A program made the translations under genes and the position numbers. From positions 1-64,000 of the forward strand of contig NZ_JANZKU010000010.1 of assembly GCF_025642785.1 (NCBI RefSeq): DNA of 64,000 nt. The letters are read 5' to 3'. The notes beneath the pieces were generated by a model. That model did not search any database and was not told the origin of the DNA. It saw only the letters and a program-made list of their open reading frames with translations. Below are positions 9,952 through 18,262 of the stretch, piece after piece. This stretch comes from Pseudomonas sp. RIT-PI-AD. Lineage in GTDB: Bacteria; Pseudomonadota; Gammaproteobacteria; Pseudomonadales; Pseudomonadaceae. Each line of letters starts with the position of its first letter. The stretch's first letter is position 1.

Positions 9952-10704
9952 TCAGTGGGCCCCGATCCGCGAGCCGATCACCATTTCGGTGATCCAGCGC
10001 ACTAAGATCGAGGTGTAGGCCTGCTGCGAGACTTCGTCGCTGAGACCGTGGTCGGCGCCGTCGACGATGCGGTGGGTCAGGGAGTGCACGCTCTGGAAGG
10101 CCGCGCGGTAGCTCATGATGGTCGGGTGCGGAACGAAGTCGTCGTGCTCGGACTCGACGATCAGCACATCCCCGCGGAAGTCGGCACAGGCGGCCAAGGC
10201 GCGGTTGTCGCCGGCCTGGATGTGGGTGCGCCGATAACGGTTCAGGTCGGCGCGGTCGAGGGCCAGCTTGGGCGCGTCCCAGTCGCTGTCGCGGTAGAGC
10301 GCGGGCACCCGCAATGCCAGCCATTTCACCGGCCGCAGGGTGGTCAGGATCGCCGACAGGTAGCCGCCGTAGCTGGTGCCCACCACGGCGATGGCCGAGG
10401 GGTCGATGGACGGGTGCGCGGCCAGTCGATCGTAGGCGGCGAGGATGTCGCGCAGGTTGTCCTCTCGGGTGACGCTGGCCTGTTCCGCCAGGGTCCGTTC
10501 GTGTCCGCGCAGGTCGAAGGTCAGGCAGATGCAGCCGAGCCCGGCGATGCCCTTGGCGCGCACCAGGTCGCGCTGCTGGCTGCCGCCCCAGCCGTGGACG
10601 AAGAGCACGCCGGGCACCTTCGATTCGGGCGTGAGCACGGTGCCGTCGATGCGCTCCTCGTCCACGGCGATCTGCACGTCGAAGATTTCACTGCGGGTTT
10701 TCAT
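9952..10704 (-). CDS. Alpha/beta-hydrolase (dienelactone hydrolase/peptidase-like fold)
   Basis: A 250-residue serine hydrolase. The oxyanion segment HGWGG is at 37-41, the nucleophile elbow GTSYGG places the catalytic Ser at 111, the acid is Asp188 or Asp189 in ESEHDDFVPH, and the general base is His219 in GADHGL. No signal peptide is seen, so it should be cytoplasmic. Its start overlaps the 3' end of the DUF3182 gene by 17 bp, indicating one operon. The substrate is unknown; the close coupling to an ATP-grasp-like protein is the only clue. Confidence 0.8.
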   Translation of the reverse strand: MKTRSEIFDVQIAVDEERIDGTVLTPESKVPGVLFVHGWGGSQQRDLVRAKGIAGLGCICLTFDLRGHERTLAEQASVTREDNLRDILAAYDRLAAHPSIDPSAIAVVGTSYGGYLSAILTTLRPVKWLALRVPALYRDSDWDAPKLALDRADLNRYRRTHIQAGDNRALAACADFRGDVLIVESEHDDFVPHPTIMSYRAAFQSVHSLTHRIVDGADHGLSDEVSQQAYTSILVRWITEMVIGSRIGAH

Positions 10705-11839
10705 AAGCCTCCACTACTACATATTTGCCGATGAAACCGATCGAGGGGTCCTCGCCGCGGTAGAGCACGGCGGCGGACCCCGGTGCCGGGGTCTCGGCGC
10801 CGAAACGCTCCAGGGTACTGGCGCGTACCGCCGCGACCCGGGGGTCGGCGGCGAAGGCTTCCAGGGCAGCCACTTCCGCGCCGCTCGCGCCGCCGATCCG
10901 CCAGGATTGCTCCAGCACGCCGGAGCGGAAACGCCCCTCGGCGTCGTAGCCCTGGGCGACGTCGTAGTTGCGCCGCGAGGCGAAGAAGCCGTCCAGACAG
11001 GCATCCGCGGCGGCATCGTAGACCTGCGCCTGGGTCACCGCCCGCTGAGCGGGTTCAGGCAAGCCCAAGGCCAGCACGGCGGCGTAGTCGCCCCGCGCCA
11101 CGATCAGCTCCGAACCGCCGTAGACCGTCTCGCCCTGGTTATCCAGGGTCAGGCTCTGGGTGCCGCAATAGCTCGCCACCCGGCCACCGACCCGCACCTG
11201 GCCGACGCTGTAGGTGACCACCTGTTCGAGGTGCTCCTCCAGCACCACGCCGTATTCGGCCAGCTCGTCGGCGTCGAGGCCCGCCAGCGCCCCCTCCAGT
11301 TGAGCGGCATCCCTGATCAGCAGTTGCCCACGCCCGGCCGTGGCGCGGACCGGTTTGAGCCGCACGGGGCCGCGCGCCAACAGCCGCTGGGCGGCGACCT
11401 CGGCATCGCCCGGGGCGAAGGCGCTGAAGCCGGCCAGGACCGATGTCCGCACGCGCTCGGCGAAGGCCGCCGACCATCCCCGTGGGGCGGCCGCCGAGGC
11501 TTCCACCAGCGGATGGGTGATGGCCTTGGTGGCCATGAAGGGCATCGGCACCACGCCGCCGAACAGGTCGCGCTCGTCGCGGATGCCCAGGCGCGCCGCC
11601 TCTTCCAGGCCGATCAGGCTGTCGGTCGGCACGTAGTAGCACCGGCCGGGCCCCGGCTGCCCGGGGAGGCAGTCGCCGGCGAAGGGCACGCCCAGCAGCG
11701 CGGCCAGGCGGCGACCGATCTCGCGATGGGAGACACGCTCGTGCTCGGTTTCCGGGAAGCGGTTGGGATAGCGCATCACCTCGGCGGGGCCGGCTTCGGT
11801 CGCCCGCTTGGCCAGTGCTGGGTCCTTGCGGCCGGCCAT
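10688..11839 (-). CDS. DUF3182 family protein, possible ATP-grasp-type ligase
   Basis: A 383-residue protein I recognise as DUF3182. The centre reads like an ATP-grasp nucleotide site: RLKPVRATAGRGQ (160-172, Lys162 and a glycine loop), a hinge-like EEHLE (201-205), then TYSVGQVRVGGRVASYCGTQ and VYGGSEL. The N terminus has a probable recognition region (FMATKAITHPLVE). The ATP-grasp reading is mine and not established. It lies 5 bp after the DUF465 gene and overlaps the hydrolase gene, so the three are surely co-transcribed. A ligase followed by a hydrolase suggests making and trimming a small conjugate, but no substrate can be named. Confidence 0.7.
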   Translation of the reverse strand: MAGRKDPALAKRATEAGPAEVMRYPNRFPETEHERVSHREIGRRLAALLGVPFAGDCLPGQPGPGRCYYVPTDSLIGLEEAARLGIRDERDLFGGVVPMPFMATKAITHPLVEASAAAPRGWSAAFAERVRTSVLAGFSAFAPGDAEVAAQRLLARGPVRLKPVRATAGRGQLLIRDAAQLEGALAGLDADELAEYGVVLEEHLEQVVTYSVGQVRVGGRVASYCGTQSLTLDNQGETVYGGSELIVARGDYAAVLALGLPEPAQRAVTQAQVYDAAADACLDGFFASRRNYDVAQGYDAEGRFRSGVLEQSWRIGGASGAEVAALEAFAADPRVAAVRASTLERFGAETPAPGSAAVLYRGEDPSIGFIGKYVVVEAYENPQ

Positions 11840-11844
11840 GGCGG

Positions 11845-12081
11845 TCAGCCTTCCTGCAAGGCGCGGGCGATGCGGTCCTTCAGCAGCACGCGCTCGCGCC
11901 GCCGACGGTTGAGTTCGTCGTCCTGGTCGGGATCGTCCAGCGCCTCCAGGGCGAGGATGTGGGCGTCCAGCCGCCGGTACTCGGCGACCAGACGATCGAA
12001 GGCGGGATCGACTTTGATCCGCGCCTGGGCCTGTGAATGGAACTCGGGGAAATCAAGACTGAGGTCATGCTCGACGGGCAT
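11845..12081 (-). CDS. DUF465/YdcH-family small helical protein
   Basis: A 78-residue, highly charged, alpha-helical protein with the family pattern of a central heptad region (FDRLVAEYRRLDAHI) followed by LNRRRRERVLLKDRI. Such proteins are predicted short coiled-coil hairpins with no established biochemical role. It is second in the four-gene operon, 28 bp downstream of the unknown 131-residue gene and 5 bp upstream of the DUF3182 gene. Confidence 0.8.
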   Translation of the reverse strand: MPVEHDLSLDFPEFHSQAQARIKVDPAFDRLVAEYRRLDAHILALEALDDPDQDDELNRRRRERVLLKDRIARALQEG

Positions 12082-12109
12082 GGCGAAGGTCCTGTTGCGG
12101 GTGGGACGC

Positions 12110-12505
12110 TCAGAAGCCCACGGGATGGGCTTCCTGGACGAACTCCAGGCGGCTGCCCACGGATTTGACGAAGAACGCTGCCAGTTCGGTTTCCAGGACA
12201 GCGCGGTTGATGGACGCCGCGTTGGTGCGAATTTCCTTGCTCTCCTCGTTGGGGCCGAAGGACTCGACGTGCACCACCATGTGGCTGACCGCGTTGGACT
12301 TGAGGCTGTAGGAGCTGATTTCCGTGGCTTCCTCGCTGAGGATCTTCAGCTGCAAGTAGGGATTGCCGAATTCGTCGTCGTCCGCTGTAACGGTGGCCGA
12401 CAGTCCTTTTTCCTTGGCCTCGGCGGCTACGCCTTCGAACAACGGCTTGGCCACTTCATCGAGGGCACGGAGAAATTCCGGAAGAAAATGTTCGGCGGAT
12501 TTCAT
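12110..12505 (-). CDS. Conserved-looking protein of unknown function
   Basis: A 131-residue acidic, soluble protein with no signal peptide and no motif I recognise. It has an amphipathic N terminus (MKSAEHFLPEFLRALDEVAK), a beta-rich middle (YLQLKILSEEATEISSYSLK, then VSHMVVHVESFG) and a helical end. Balanced codon use and good spacing to DUF465 support a real gene. It is first in the operon that continues into DUF465, DUF3182 and the hydrolase. Function unknown. Confidence 0.6.
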   Translation of the reverse strand: MKSAEHFLPEFLRALDEVAKPLFEGVAAEAKEKGLSATVTADDDEFGNPYLQLKILSEEATEISSYSLKSNAVSHMVVHVESFGPNEESKEIRTNAASINRAVLETELAAFFVKSVGSRLEFVQEAHPVGF

Positions 12506-12769
12506 AGCCAGCGTTTACCCCTTTGGGATGTTTCGACAGAGAAAGGGTCCTCCACGGGTCGGGCTCTCGGCCCGGAGCCATGATGCCCTTTGATTGTGTC
12601 CACAATGCCGCCACGCAGTTCCATGGGGTATCACGAATGGCGTCGCCGTCTGTCGTAGAGCGGGTCGCGGGCGGCGGCCGGTCATGGGGTGGAAACCCGA
12701 TGGCGGGTTCCGATTCGGCCGTGGGTCTCGCCGCGGGCGCCGCAACGGGCGAGCGCGAGGGGCGTCGGG
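12506..12769. other. Intergenic region between the DUF3182 operon and the polysaccharide locus
   Basis: No gene is supported. A hairpin at about 12691-12712 (GGAAACCCG / CGGGTTCC with one bulged A) lies downstream of the WbuB-like gene and could end that operon, but it has no T-run. The promoter of the DUF465/DUF3182 operon must lie in the part nearest 12506. Confidence 0.45.
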
Positions 12770-14020
12770 TCAGCGCAGGGGTGGTGAAAGCTGCTCGGAC
12801 ACCTTGCCCGAGCCGGTGTTGGCCAGCAGGTCTTCCAGGCGGTCGACCAGCAATTGGAAATCGAATTCGCGGCGGCTGTACTGGCGCGCGGATTCGCCCA
12901 GGCGCGCGCGAGCCTGGGGCTCCATCTGCGCCAGGCGCTCCACCGCCTCGGCCAGGCCGCGGCTGTCGCCGGAGCCGCAGGTCAGGCCGGCCTCGGCGTC
13001 GCGGATGACCCGCGCGCCCTCGCCGTCGAGCATGGCCACGATCGGCACGCCGGCGGCGAGGTAGGACTGCACCTTGCTCGGGATGGTCAGGGCGAACAGG
13101 GGGTCGGCCTTCAACGACACCAGCAGGGCGTCGGCCTGGCGGTGGAAGCGCGGCATTTCCTCGGGCGGGAAGGCGCCGAGCATGCTGACCCGCTCGGTCA
13201 GGCCGCGGCTGGCGATCTCGCTGCGCAGCCAACCGGCGATGCGGCCGTCGCCCACCAGGTACCAATGGATGTCCTGACGCGTCGCCAGCAATTCGATCGC
13301 GCCGAGGACCGCGGGAAAATCCTGGGCTTCGCCGAAGTTGCCGAGGTAGAAGACCTTGAAGGCCGGGCCGGGCAGCGGCAACGTCTCGCCGGTGAGCTCC
13401 GCGGGCTTGCGCGGCGCCTCCGCCCAGTTCGGCAGGTAGGAGATCGGCAGGTCCGGCGGCGATTGCCGGCGCAGCCGGGGAATGAACGCCTGGGACTGGG
13501 CCAGGATGTGGTCGCTGTGGGCATACACCCAGGAAACGAAGCGGTCCACCAGCTTCAGCGCCACCCGCGAGCGCACCACGCCGATGGCTTCCAGGGTGTC
13601 CGGCCAGAGGTCCTGGACCCAGAAGATCGTCGGCGCGCGCTTCAGGGCGCGCAGGATCACGCTGGGCAGGCCGATGGTGGCCGGCGAGGGCTGGAACACC
13701 AGGATGCGGTCGAAGTGCCGGCCGCGCAGCTTCCAGGCACCCACCAGCGAAGCGCCGACGGCGAAGCTGAGGTAGTTGAGGATCAACCGCAGCGCGCCCT
13801 GGTGGCGCGGCAGCATGGGCACCCGCAGGACTTCGATGGCGCCCAGGTGGTCCCAGGCGGCGGGGTCGTGGCGGTAGTCCGCGTAGACCTCGCCCTGGGG
13901 ATAGTTCGGCCTTCCGGTGAGCACGCATATCTGATGGCCACGGGCGGCCAGTTCCACCGCCAGTTCGTTGATCCGGAAATTTTCCGGCCAGAAATACTGG
14001 CTAAGAATCAGAATACGCAT
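12770..14020 (-). CDS. WbuB-type GT4 glycosyltransferase (L-amino-sugar transferase)
   Basis: A 416-residue GT-B fold transferase of family 4. It starts MRILILSQYFWPENFRINEL, has NYPQGEVY in the acceptor domain, and in the donor domain shows FKVFYLGNFGEAQDFPAVL and IPSKVQSYLAAGVPIVAM, the usual sugar-nucleotide binding region. WbuB homologues typically follow FnlA-FnlB-FnlC genes and transfer the L-amino sugar made by them onto the lipid-linked intermediate. That is the layout here: the gene starts 6 bp after the FnlC-like gene and is last in the minus-strand unit. Acceptor identity cannot be told. Confidence 0.85.
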   Translation of the reverse strand: MRILILSQYFWPENFRINELAVELAARGHQICVLTGRPNYPQGEVYADYRHDPAAWDHLGAIEVLRVPMLPRHQGALRLILNYLSFAVGASLVGAWKLRGRHFDRILVFQPSPATIGLPSVILRALKRAPTIFWVQDLWPDTLEAIGVVRSRVALKLVDRFVSWVYAHSDHILAQSQAFIPRLRRQSPPDLPISYLPNWAEAPRKPAELTGETLPLPGPAFKVFYLGNFGEAQDFPAVLGAIELLATRQDIHWYLVGDGRIAGWLRSEIASRGLTERVSMLGAFPPEEMPRFHRQADALLVSLKADPLFALTIPSKVQSYLAAGVPIVAMLDGEGARVIRDAEAGLTCGSGDSRGLAEAVERLAQMEPQARARLGESARQYSRREFDFQLLVDRLEDLLANTGSGKVSEQLSPPLR

Positions 14021-14026
14021 GCTCGC

Positions 14027-15157
14027 TCATTCCTTGTGCCAGACCGTACGGTTCACATAGTCCGTGTAGCTGTGGAGGATGCGCAACACCTTGTCCGACA
14101 CGTTATCCACATCGTAGTCCGCGACCAGCCGCAGTTGCCGCTCCGCGCCGCGGCCTTGGTCCTCGAGGATCGCCAGGCCCTGGAGCACCCGCTCCAGCAC
14201 CAGCCCGACCATCATCACCGCGCCCTCTTCCACGCCCTCGGGGCGTTCGTGGGCCTCGCGCAGGTTCAGCGCGGGGAAGTTCAGCAGCGAGGATTCCTCG
14301 GTGATGGTGCCGCTGTCGGACAGCACCGCGCGGGCCTCGGCCTGCAGGCGCACGTAGTCGAAGAAACCCATGGGCTTCATCAACTGCACCCCGGCATCGA
14401 AGCTCAGGCCGAGGGCGTCGATGCGTTTGCGCGTGCGCGGATGGGTCGAGACGATCACCGGCAGGCCACTGCGCTGCGCCAGTTGGTCGAGCAGGTGGGC
14501 GAGGTTGCGCAACTGCCGCGGCGAGTCGACGTTCTCCTCGCGGTGCGCGCTGACCAGGTAGAAGCGCCCCGGTTGCAGGTCGAGCTGGGCGAGGATGGTC
14601 GAGGCGTCGATCTTCGGCCGGTAGTGGGCCAGCACTTCGCCCAGCGGGCTGCCGGTCTTGATCACCCGGTCCGGCGGCAGGCCTTCGCGCAGCAGGTATT
14701 CGCGGGCGATGTCGCTGTAGGTCAGGTTGATGTCGGCGATGTGGTCGACGATCTTGCGGTTGATCTCTTCCGGGACCCGCTGATCGAAGCTGCGGTTGCC
14801 GGCTTCCATGTGGAAGATCGGGATCTTGCGGCGCTTGGCGGCGATGGCGGCGAGGCTGCTGTTGGTGTCGCCGAGGATCAGCACCGCTTCCGGCGCTTCG
14901 CGTTCGAGCACCCCGTCCACCGCGCTGATCACCTGGCCGATGGTGGCCGCCGGGGTGTCGCGCGCGGCATCGAGGAAATGGTCCGGCTTGCGCACTTCGA
15001 GCTCGCGGAAGAACACCTCGTTGAGCTCGTAATCGTAGTTCTGCCCGGTGTGCACGATGCAGTGGTCGCAGTACTCGTCCAGGCGCGCCATCACCCGCGA
15101 GAGGCGGATGATTTCCGGCCGGGTGCCGAGGATGGTCATGACCTTGAGTTTTTTCAT
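14027..15157 (-). CDS. UDP-N-acetyl-L-fucosamine/L-quinovosamine 2-epimerase (FnlC/WbjD/WbvD-like)
   Basis: A 376-residue member of the non-hydrolysing UDP-GlcNAc 2-epimerase family with TILGTRPEIIRLS near the N terminus, VHTGQNYD, LILGDTNSSLAA, the substrate-binding HMEAGNRSFDQRVPEEINRK and SAHREENV. In the L-amino-sugar pathway this enzyme performs the last step, inverting C2 of a UDP-2-acetamido-2,6-dideoxy-L-hexose. It overlaps the reductase gene by 4 bp. Whether the product is L-FucNAc or L-QuiNAc depends on the reductase upstream. Confidence 0.88.
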   Translation of the reverse strand: MKKLKVMTILGTRPEIIRLSRVMARLDEYCDHCIVHTGQNYDYELNEVFFRELEVRKPDHFLDAARDTPAATIGQVISAVDGVLEREAPEAVLILGDTNSSLAAIAAKRRKIPIFHMEAGNRSFDQRVPEEINRKIVDHIADINLTYSDIAREYLLREGLPPDRVIKTGSPLGEVLAHYRPKIDASTILAQLDLQPGRFYLVSAHREENVDSPRQLRNLAHLLDQLAQRSGLPVIVSTHPRTRKRIDALGLSFDAGVQLMKPMGFFDYVRLQAEARAVLSDSGTITEESSLLNFPALNLREAHERPEGVEEGAVMMVGLVLERVLQGLAILEDQGRGAERQLRLVADYDVDNVSDKVLRILHSYTDYVNRTVWHKE

Positions 15158-16056
15158 GGGGCCTCGCTGGCGGTACGGCGCGCGGGCGCGTAAGCCTTCA
15201 GATAATCGTCATGCATGGCCGCGACCAGGTCTTCCCAGGCCGGCGGGCTGTAGTCGAGGGCCTGGCGCAGGCGCGTCGAATCCAGGGAGCGATCCAGGCG
15301 CGGCTGTTCCACGCGCTGGATCTCCACCCGATGACCATAGACGCTGGCCAGCAAGCGCAACAGCCGGTCCTTGTCGATCGGCTCCACGCTGAGCTGGTAG
15401 AGCCCCTGCAGATCGGGCGTCGGCAACACCTTGTCGGCCAGTACCCGCGCCACTTCCACCGTGGGCAAGCCGGAGAACACGACGCCGGCGTAGCCAGATA
15501 CCGCGCCCCGGGTGGAGAGGAACCAGTCCACCAGGCTGACCCGGGTGCTCACCTCGTGGCCGATCAGCGAAGTGCGCAGGGTCAGGTGACCGCCGTAGTC
15601 CACTTCACCAAGGCGCTTGGAACGCCCGTAGAGGTCGTCGGCGTCGGCGAGATCGGTTTCCCGGTAACCGCCGCGGGTACCGTCGAACACGCAATCGGTG
15701 GAAATGTGGATCAGCCGCGCGCCCACCGCACTGCACGCCTCGGCCAGGCGATGGGGAAACAGCGCGTTGATCTCGATGGCGGCGGCCGGCCGCTTGGCCT
15801 CGTCGAGCTGCTTGATCAACCCGACGCAGTTGATCACCGCCTGGGGCGCCAAGCGTTCGATCAGGGCCTGCAGGTGCGCCGGACGGGTGGCATCGATGCC
15901 GCCATGCAGCTGCACCGCCGCCGGGCAGGCGTAGCCGTCGGGCAGGCCGGTGCCGCGCAGGGTGCCGTGCACTTCGTAGCGCGTGTCCGCGCCCAGGCGG
16001 CGCAGCAGGGTGTAGCCGAGCATGCCGCTGGCGCCGACGATCAGGACCTTGGTCAT
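15154..16056 (-). CDS. RmlD-like NAD(P)H-dependent nucleotide-sugar 4-reductase (FnlB/WbvR position)
   Basis: A 300-residue SDR of the RmlD type with the cofactor loop GASGMLG (8-14), STDCVFDG (119-126) and YxxxK at Tyr143/Lys147. It starts at the ATG at 16056; the same frame stays open far upstream through the dehydratase gene, but that part is not coding. It sits between the 4,6-dehydratase and the 2-epimerase, so it should reduce the 4-keto group of the UDP-L-sugar intermediate. It lacks the C-terminal cupin domain of CapF/WbjC. In this respect it resembles WbvR, which I recall as the reductase of the L-RhaNAc/L-QuiNAc branch. Confidence 0.82.
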   Translation of the reverse strand: MTKVLIVGASGMLGYTLLRRLGADTRYEVHGTLRGTGLPDGYACPAAVQLHGGIDATRPAHLQALIERLAPQAVINCVGLIKQLDEAKRPAAAIEINALFPHRLAEACSAVGARLIHISTDCVFDGTRGGYRETDLADADDLYGRSKRLGEVDYGGHLTLRTSLIGHEVSTRVSLVDWFLSTRGAVSGYAGVVFSGLPTVEVARVLADKVLPTPDLQGLYQLSVEPIDKDRLLRLLASVYGHRVEIQRVEQPRLDRSLDSTRLRQALDYSPPAWEDLVAAMHDDYLKAYAPARRTASEAP

Positions 16057-16058
16057 GC

Positions 16059-17093
16059 TCAGAGCTCCGGATCCTGCAATTGGCCCTTGAGCGCGGCCTG
16101 GACGAACGGCAGGCGCAGCAAGAGGACCTTGGTCTCCTCGACGGTGAGCTGCTCGGTGTTGTCCGAGTTGTAGTCGTGGGCGGTGGTGATGGTGGTTTCG
16201 CCGTCCTCGAAGAACTTGGCGTAGTTCAGGTCGCGGGTATCCGGCGGAATCCGGTAATAGCCGCCGAGGTCCTCGGCCAGGGCCATTTCCTCGCGGCTGA
16301 GCAGGGCTTCGCTGCGCTTCTCGCCGTGGCGGGTACCGATGATCTTCAGCGGGTGGTGCGGCACCTTGAACAATTCGCAGAGCGCCTTGGCCAGGGTGCC
16401 CAGGGAGGCGGCCGGCGCCTTCTGCACGAAGATGTCGCCGTTGCTGCCGTGGGTGAAGGCATACATCACCAGCTCCACCGCTTCTTCCAGGGTCATCATG
16501 AAGCGGGTCATCAGCGGATCGGTGAGGGTCAGCGGCTTGCCGCCGAGGATCTGCTCGATGAACAGCGGGATGACCGAACCGCGCGAGGCCATCACGTTGC
16601 CGTAGCGGGTGGTGCAGACCACCGTGGGGCTGTTTTCCAGGGTCCGCGCCTTGGCGATGGCGACCTTCTCCATCAACGCCTTGGAGATGCCCATGGCGCT
16701 GACCGGATAGACCGCCTTGTCGGTGCTCAGGCAGATCACCCGGCTGACGTTGCAGGCCTGGGCCGCGTTGAGCATGCACTCGGTGCCGAGCACGTTGGTC
16801 TTGACCGCCTCCATGGGATAGAACTCGCAGGAAGGCACCTGCTTCAGGGCGGCGGCGTGGAACACGTAGTCGACGTTCTGCATGGCGCCGTGCAGGCTTT
16901 GATAGTCGCGCACGTCGCCCAGGTAGAACTTCAGTTTCGGGTGCGCGTAACGCAGGCGCATGTCGTTCTGTTTCTTCTCGTCGCGACTGAAGATGCGGAT
17001 TTCCCGCAGGTCGCTGTCGAGGAAGCGATCGAGCACCGCGTTACCGAAAGAACCCGTTCCCCCGGTGATCAACAAGCATTTGTCATTGAACAT
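16059..17093 (-). CDS. UDP-GlcNAc 4,6-dehydratase/5-epimerase (FnlA/CapE/WbjB-like)
   Basis: A 344-residue extended SDR with cofactor loop GGTGSFG (11-17) and active-site region STDKAVYPVSAMGISK (123-138), in which Met134 stands where classical SDRs have Tyr and Lys138 follows; the Met-for-Tyr change is normal for this inverting dehydratase family. RYGNVMASRGSVIPLF and DPLMTRFMM are also diagnostic. It takes UDP-GlcNAc to a 4-keto-6-deoxy-L-sugar and opens the L-amino-sugar pathway completed by the next two genes. The ATG at 17093 gives the family N terminus. GlmU, encoded 18 kb away in the same window, makes its substrate. Confidence 0.92.
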   Translation of the reverse strand: MFNDKCLLITGGTGSFGNAVLDRFLDSDLREIRIFSRDEKKQNDMRLRYAHPKLKFYLGDVRDYQSLHGAMQNVDYVFHAAALKQVPSCEFYPMEAVKTNVLGTECMLNAAQACNVSRVICLSTDKAVYPVSAMGISKALMEKVAIAKARTLENSPTVVCTTRYGNVMASRGSVIPLFIEQILGGKPLTLTDPLMTRFMMTLEEAVELVMYAFTHGSNGDIFVQKAPAASLGTLAKALCELFKVPHHPLKIIGTRHGEKRSEALLSREEMALAEDLGGYYRIPPDTRDLNYAKFFEDGETTITTAHDYNSDNTEQLTVEETKVLLLRLPFVQAALKGQLQDPEL

Positions 17094-17119
17094 TCTGTTC
17101 TCTTTATCTGTTCGGTCCA

Positions 17120-18262
17120 TCAAGGTACCGGCTTGCCGGTCAACTGTGCGTACAGTTCCAGGCAGCGCCGGGTAAGGCTTTTCCAGGTATAGCAATCCAG
17201 CACCAATCGCTGCAGGCGCGCGCCACAAGCGGGCAACGCGGCAGCGGTATCCAGCATGTCATTCAGGCCCCGTGCCAGGGCAGCGGCATTCGCCGCCACC
17301 ACCCGGCCTCCCCCGACCTGTTCCACTTCATCGAATCCACACTGGTCGGTGAGCAGCGCCGGCGTCCCCACCAGCCCCGCTTCCAGCACCACCAGCGACA
17401 TCACCTCGTGACGCGAGGGAATCACCAGCAGGTCAGCCGCCGCGAGCAGATCGCATTTCTCGTGCCACTCCAGGTGCCCGGTGAAACCTACCGCGGCGTT
17501 CAACCCCAACTGCTGCACCTGGCGCCGCAGCGCCTCGCCCTGCCCGGAATCCGGCCCGGCGAGCAACAACCGCGCGCGGGGATGACGCGAGCGAACCTCG
17601 GCGAAGGCTTCGATGAGCAAGTCCGGCCCCTTGATAGGGCTCAATCGGCCGAGAAAAAGCAACAGCGGTTCGTCGCCCAATCCATATCGCTGCCGGGCGC
17701 GCAGCGGATCCAAGTCGTCCGGCAGCCTGTCGTCGACCCCGTTGGGCAGCAGCGCGATGCGCGCGTCGGGTACCCCGTACGCATGGAACTGTTCGCGCTC
17801 CTGCTCGGTGGTGGTGATGCAGCAGGCGGCGTTGCGCACCAGGCGCCGGCCGATCAGCAGATTGTAAAAGCGCTTGATCAGGGCCGAGCGGCCGAAGATC
17901 CGCAGCGAGCCGGCCGGGCAGTATACGTAAGGCTTGCCTTGCAGCATCGCGAGGATGCCGGCCAGGGCGCCGAGCCAGCTCCAGTGACCGGTGATCTGCA
18001 CCACGTCCGCCTTGCGCACCAGGGCGGCGAGTCGCGCCGGCGAGACCTTCGGCAGGAAGAAGCGTCGGCTGAGGCTCGGCACCAGCAAGGTTTCCAGGGT
18101 ATCCAATTCGTGGCGCCGGCGTTCGCTCAGGCCGACGTTCGTGGCGAACAGCGCGCATTGCGCACCGGCCCGTTGCAACGCCTGCGCCATCTGGAAGGTG
18201 CGCTCGGCGGTGCCGCCGCCCAGGGAAGGGTCGATGGCATCGCAGACGAAAAGGATGTTCAT
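17120..18262 (-). CDS. GT4-family glycosyltransferase
   Basis: A 380-residue GT-B transferase. It begins MNILFVCDAIDPSLGGGTAE, has HWSWLGALAGIL in the acceptor domain, LLFLGRLSPIKGPDLLIEAF at the start of the donor domain and VIPSRHEVMSLVVLEAGLVG near the nucleotide site. The same frame continues open far upstream, but the ATG at 18262 overlaps the epimerase stop as ATGA and gives the correct family N terminus. It adds one sugar of the repeat unit; donor and acceptor are unknown. Confidence 0.87.
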   Translation of the reverse strand: MNILFVCDAIDPSLGGGTAERTFQMAQALQRAGAQCALFATNVGLSERRRHELDTLETLLVPSLSRRFFLPKVSPARLAALVRKADVVQITGHWSWLGALAGILAMLQGKPYVYCPAGSLRIFGRSALIKRFYNLLIGRRLVRNAACCITTTEQEREQFHAYGVPDARIALLPNGVDDRLPDDLDPLRARQRYGLGDEPLLLFLGRLSPIKGPDLLIEAFAEVRSRHPRARLLLAGPDSGQGEALRRQVQQLGLNAAVGFTGHLEWHEKCDLLAAADLLVIPSRHEVMSLVVLEAGLVGTPALLTDQCGFDEVEQVGGGRVVAANAAALARGLNDMLDTAAALPACGARLQRLVLDCYTWKSLTRRCLELYAQLTGKPVP

